The position numbers and the translations under genes are program-made. A model generated the notes under the pieces. It did not search any database, had not been told where the DNA came from, and saw only the letters and a program-made list of their open reading frames with translations. This document shows positions 63,754-64,000 of a stretch of DNA of 64,000 nt, in pieces. Position 1 is the stretch's first letter. Every line of letters starts with the position of its first letter. The stretch comes from Antedon bifida (taxonomy: Eukaryota; Echinodermata; Crinoidea; Comatulida; Antedonidae), in NCBI GenBank assembly GCA_963402885.1, contig OY727095.1, positions 27,223,001 to 27,287,000 of the forward strand. Reading direction: 5' to 3'.

Positions 63754-64000
63754 CTAGATTTGAACTCGTCACTTTGACGAGTTCGGGTTATCCGCAACAT
63801 GCACATACGTTTAAAATATATGAACGCTGACAATTATTATGCCATCCTATGACATGAATTAAATATGTTTACAGTGCTGAATTGTACCTATTTTGTAGCA
63901 TACAGCATATTACAGTATTTACAGAATACATTGTATGTTATATACAGTGCAGCATAGACGAAATTACGAGACCCAAGATGACGTCATCAAATTGACATAT
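63754..64000 (+). repeat. Family D2 unit (cut by window edge)
   Basis: Starts CTAGATTTGAACTCGTCA. The word after the hairpin reads TTATCCGCAACATG, where 61,021 has TTATCCGCGCAAACGCAACATG, an 8-bp difference. Confidence 0.85.

Larger units (their letters stand above)
59197..64000 (+). repeat. Second satellite array, families D1 and D2
   Basis: Same orientation and terminal design as the left array, but strongly diverged and without the tRNA-like module. Starts: D1 at 59507 and 62245, D2 at 61021 and 63754, so a D1-D2 dimer repeats every 2,733-2,738 bp. The 3' block is recognisably homologous to family A (GTGCACAACTTCAGGTAAATG, GTTATGTTTACACGTT, GAAAGAAAGAAGAATA). It continues past the window. 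Confidence 0.9.

Overview
The window looks like repeat-dominated nuclear DNA of an animal, probably a marine invertebrate deuterostome. It holds a CR1/jockey-like LINE, a tRNA-headed SINE-like piece, several DNA transposons with target-site duplications and Pol III-type promoter boxes. Frequent AGGCCTAGGCCTA-type words (about 53,200-53,270, 54,870-54,900, 55,685 and 55,810) are something I associate from memory with echinoderm DNA, so the phylum is a guess. I found no intact host protein-coding gene. The many short open frames in the left 50 kb are one noncoding frame repeated with the satellite unit.

Region 1 (1-50,208) is a head-to-tail array of 32 complete or nearly complete copies of a 1.25-1.6 kb unit, plus a partial copy at the left edge. 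Nearly every unit begins CTAGA, followed by a 5' hairpin and a subterminal word (GGTTATCCGC in family A). About 170 bp in there is a tRNA-like Pol III promoter on the minus strand. Units end with one or two copies of a roughly 300-bp block closing in GAAAGAAAGAAGAATAA. Many units then carry from 1 to about 20 short hairpin cassettes whose arms repeat the 5' subterminal word. Two units (16,825-19,671) belong to a diverged family B. Units 27,400-31,843 and 31,844-37,228 are a 4,444-bp trimer duplicated in tandem; the second copy carries a 932-bp DNA transposon.

Region 2 (50,209-59,196) is non-array DNA: a 30-bp minisatellite, a broken Gypsy-like integrase relic, an 893-bp DNA transposon containing a 338-bp MITE with 52-bp perfect inverted repeats, a SINE-like composite, a 207-bp MITE-like element, and a 5'-truncated LINE split by a 1,762-bp DNA transposon that itself holds a possible smaller element.

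Region 3 (59,197-64,000, running off the window) is a second array in the same orientation. Its diverged families D1 and D2 alternate and lack the tRNA-like module.

The most interesting signal is the terminal architecture. The 5' subterminal word and the arms of the 3' hairpin change together between families (A GGTTATCCGC; B AGGTTATATGCAT; D1 AGTTATCCGC; D2 TTATCCGCAAC). The 3' hairpins are themselves a tandem cassette array whose copy number varies independently of the unit body and which mixes hairpins of different families. I infer that these are non-autonomous rolling-circle elements of the Helitron2/Helentron (HINE) kind that became a satellite. That assignment rests on architecture alone and has not been tested by a search.
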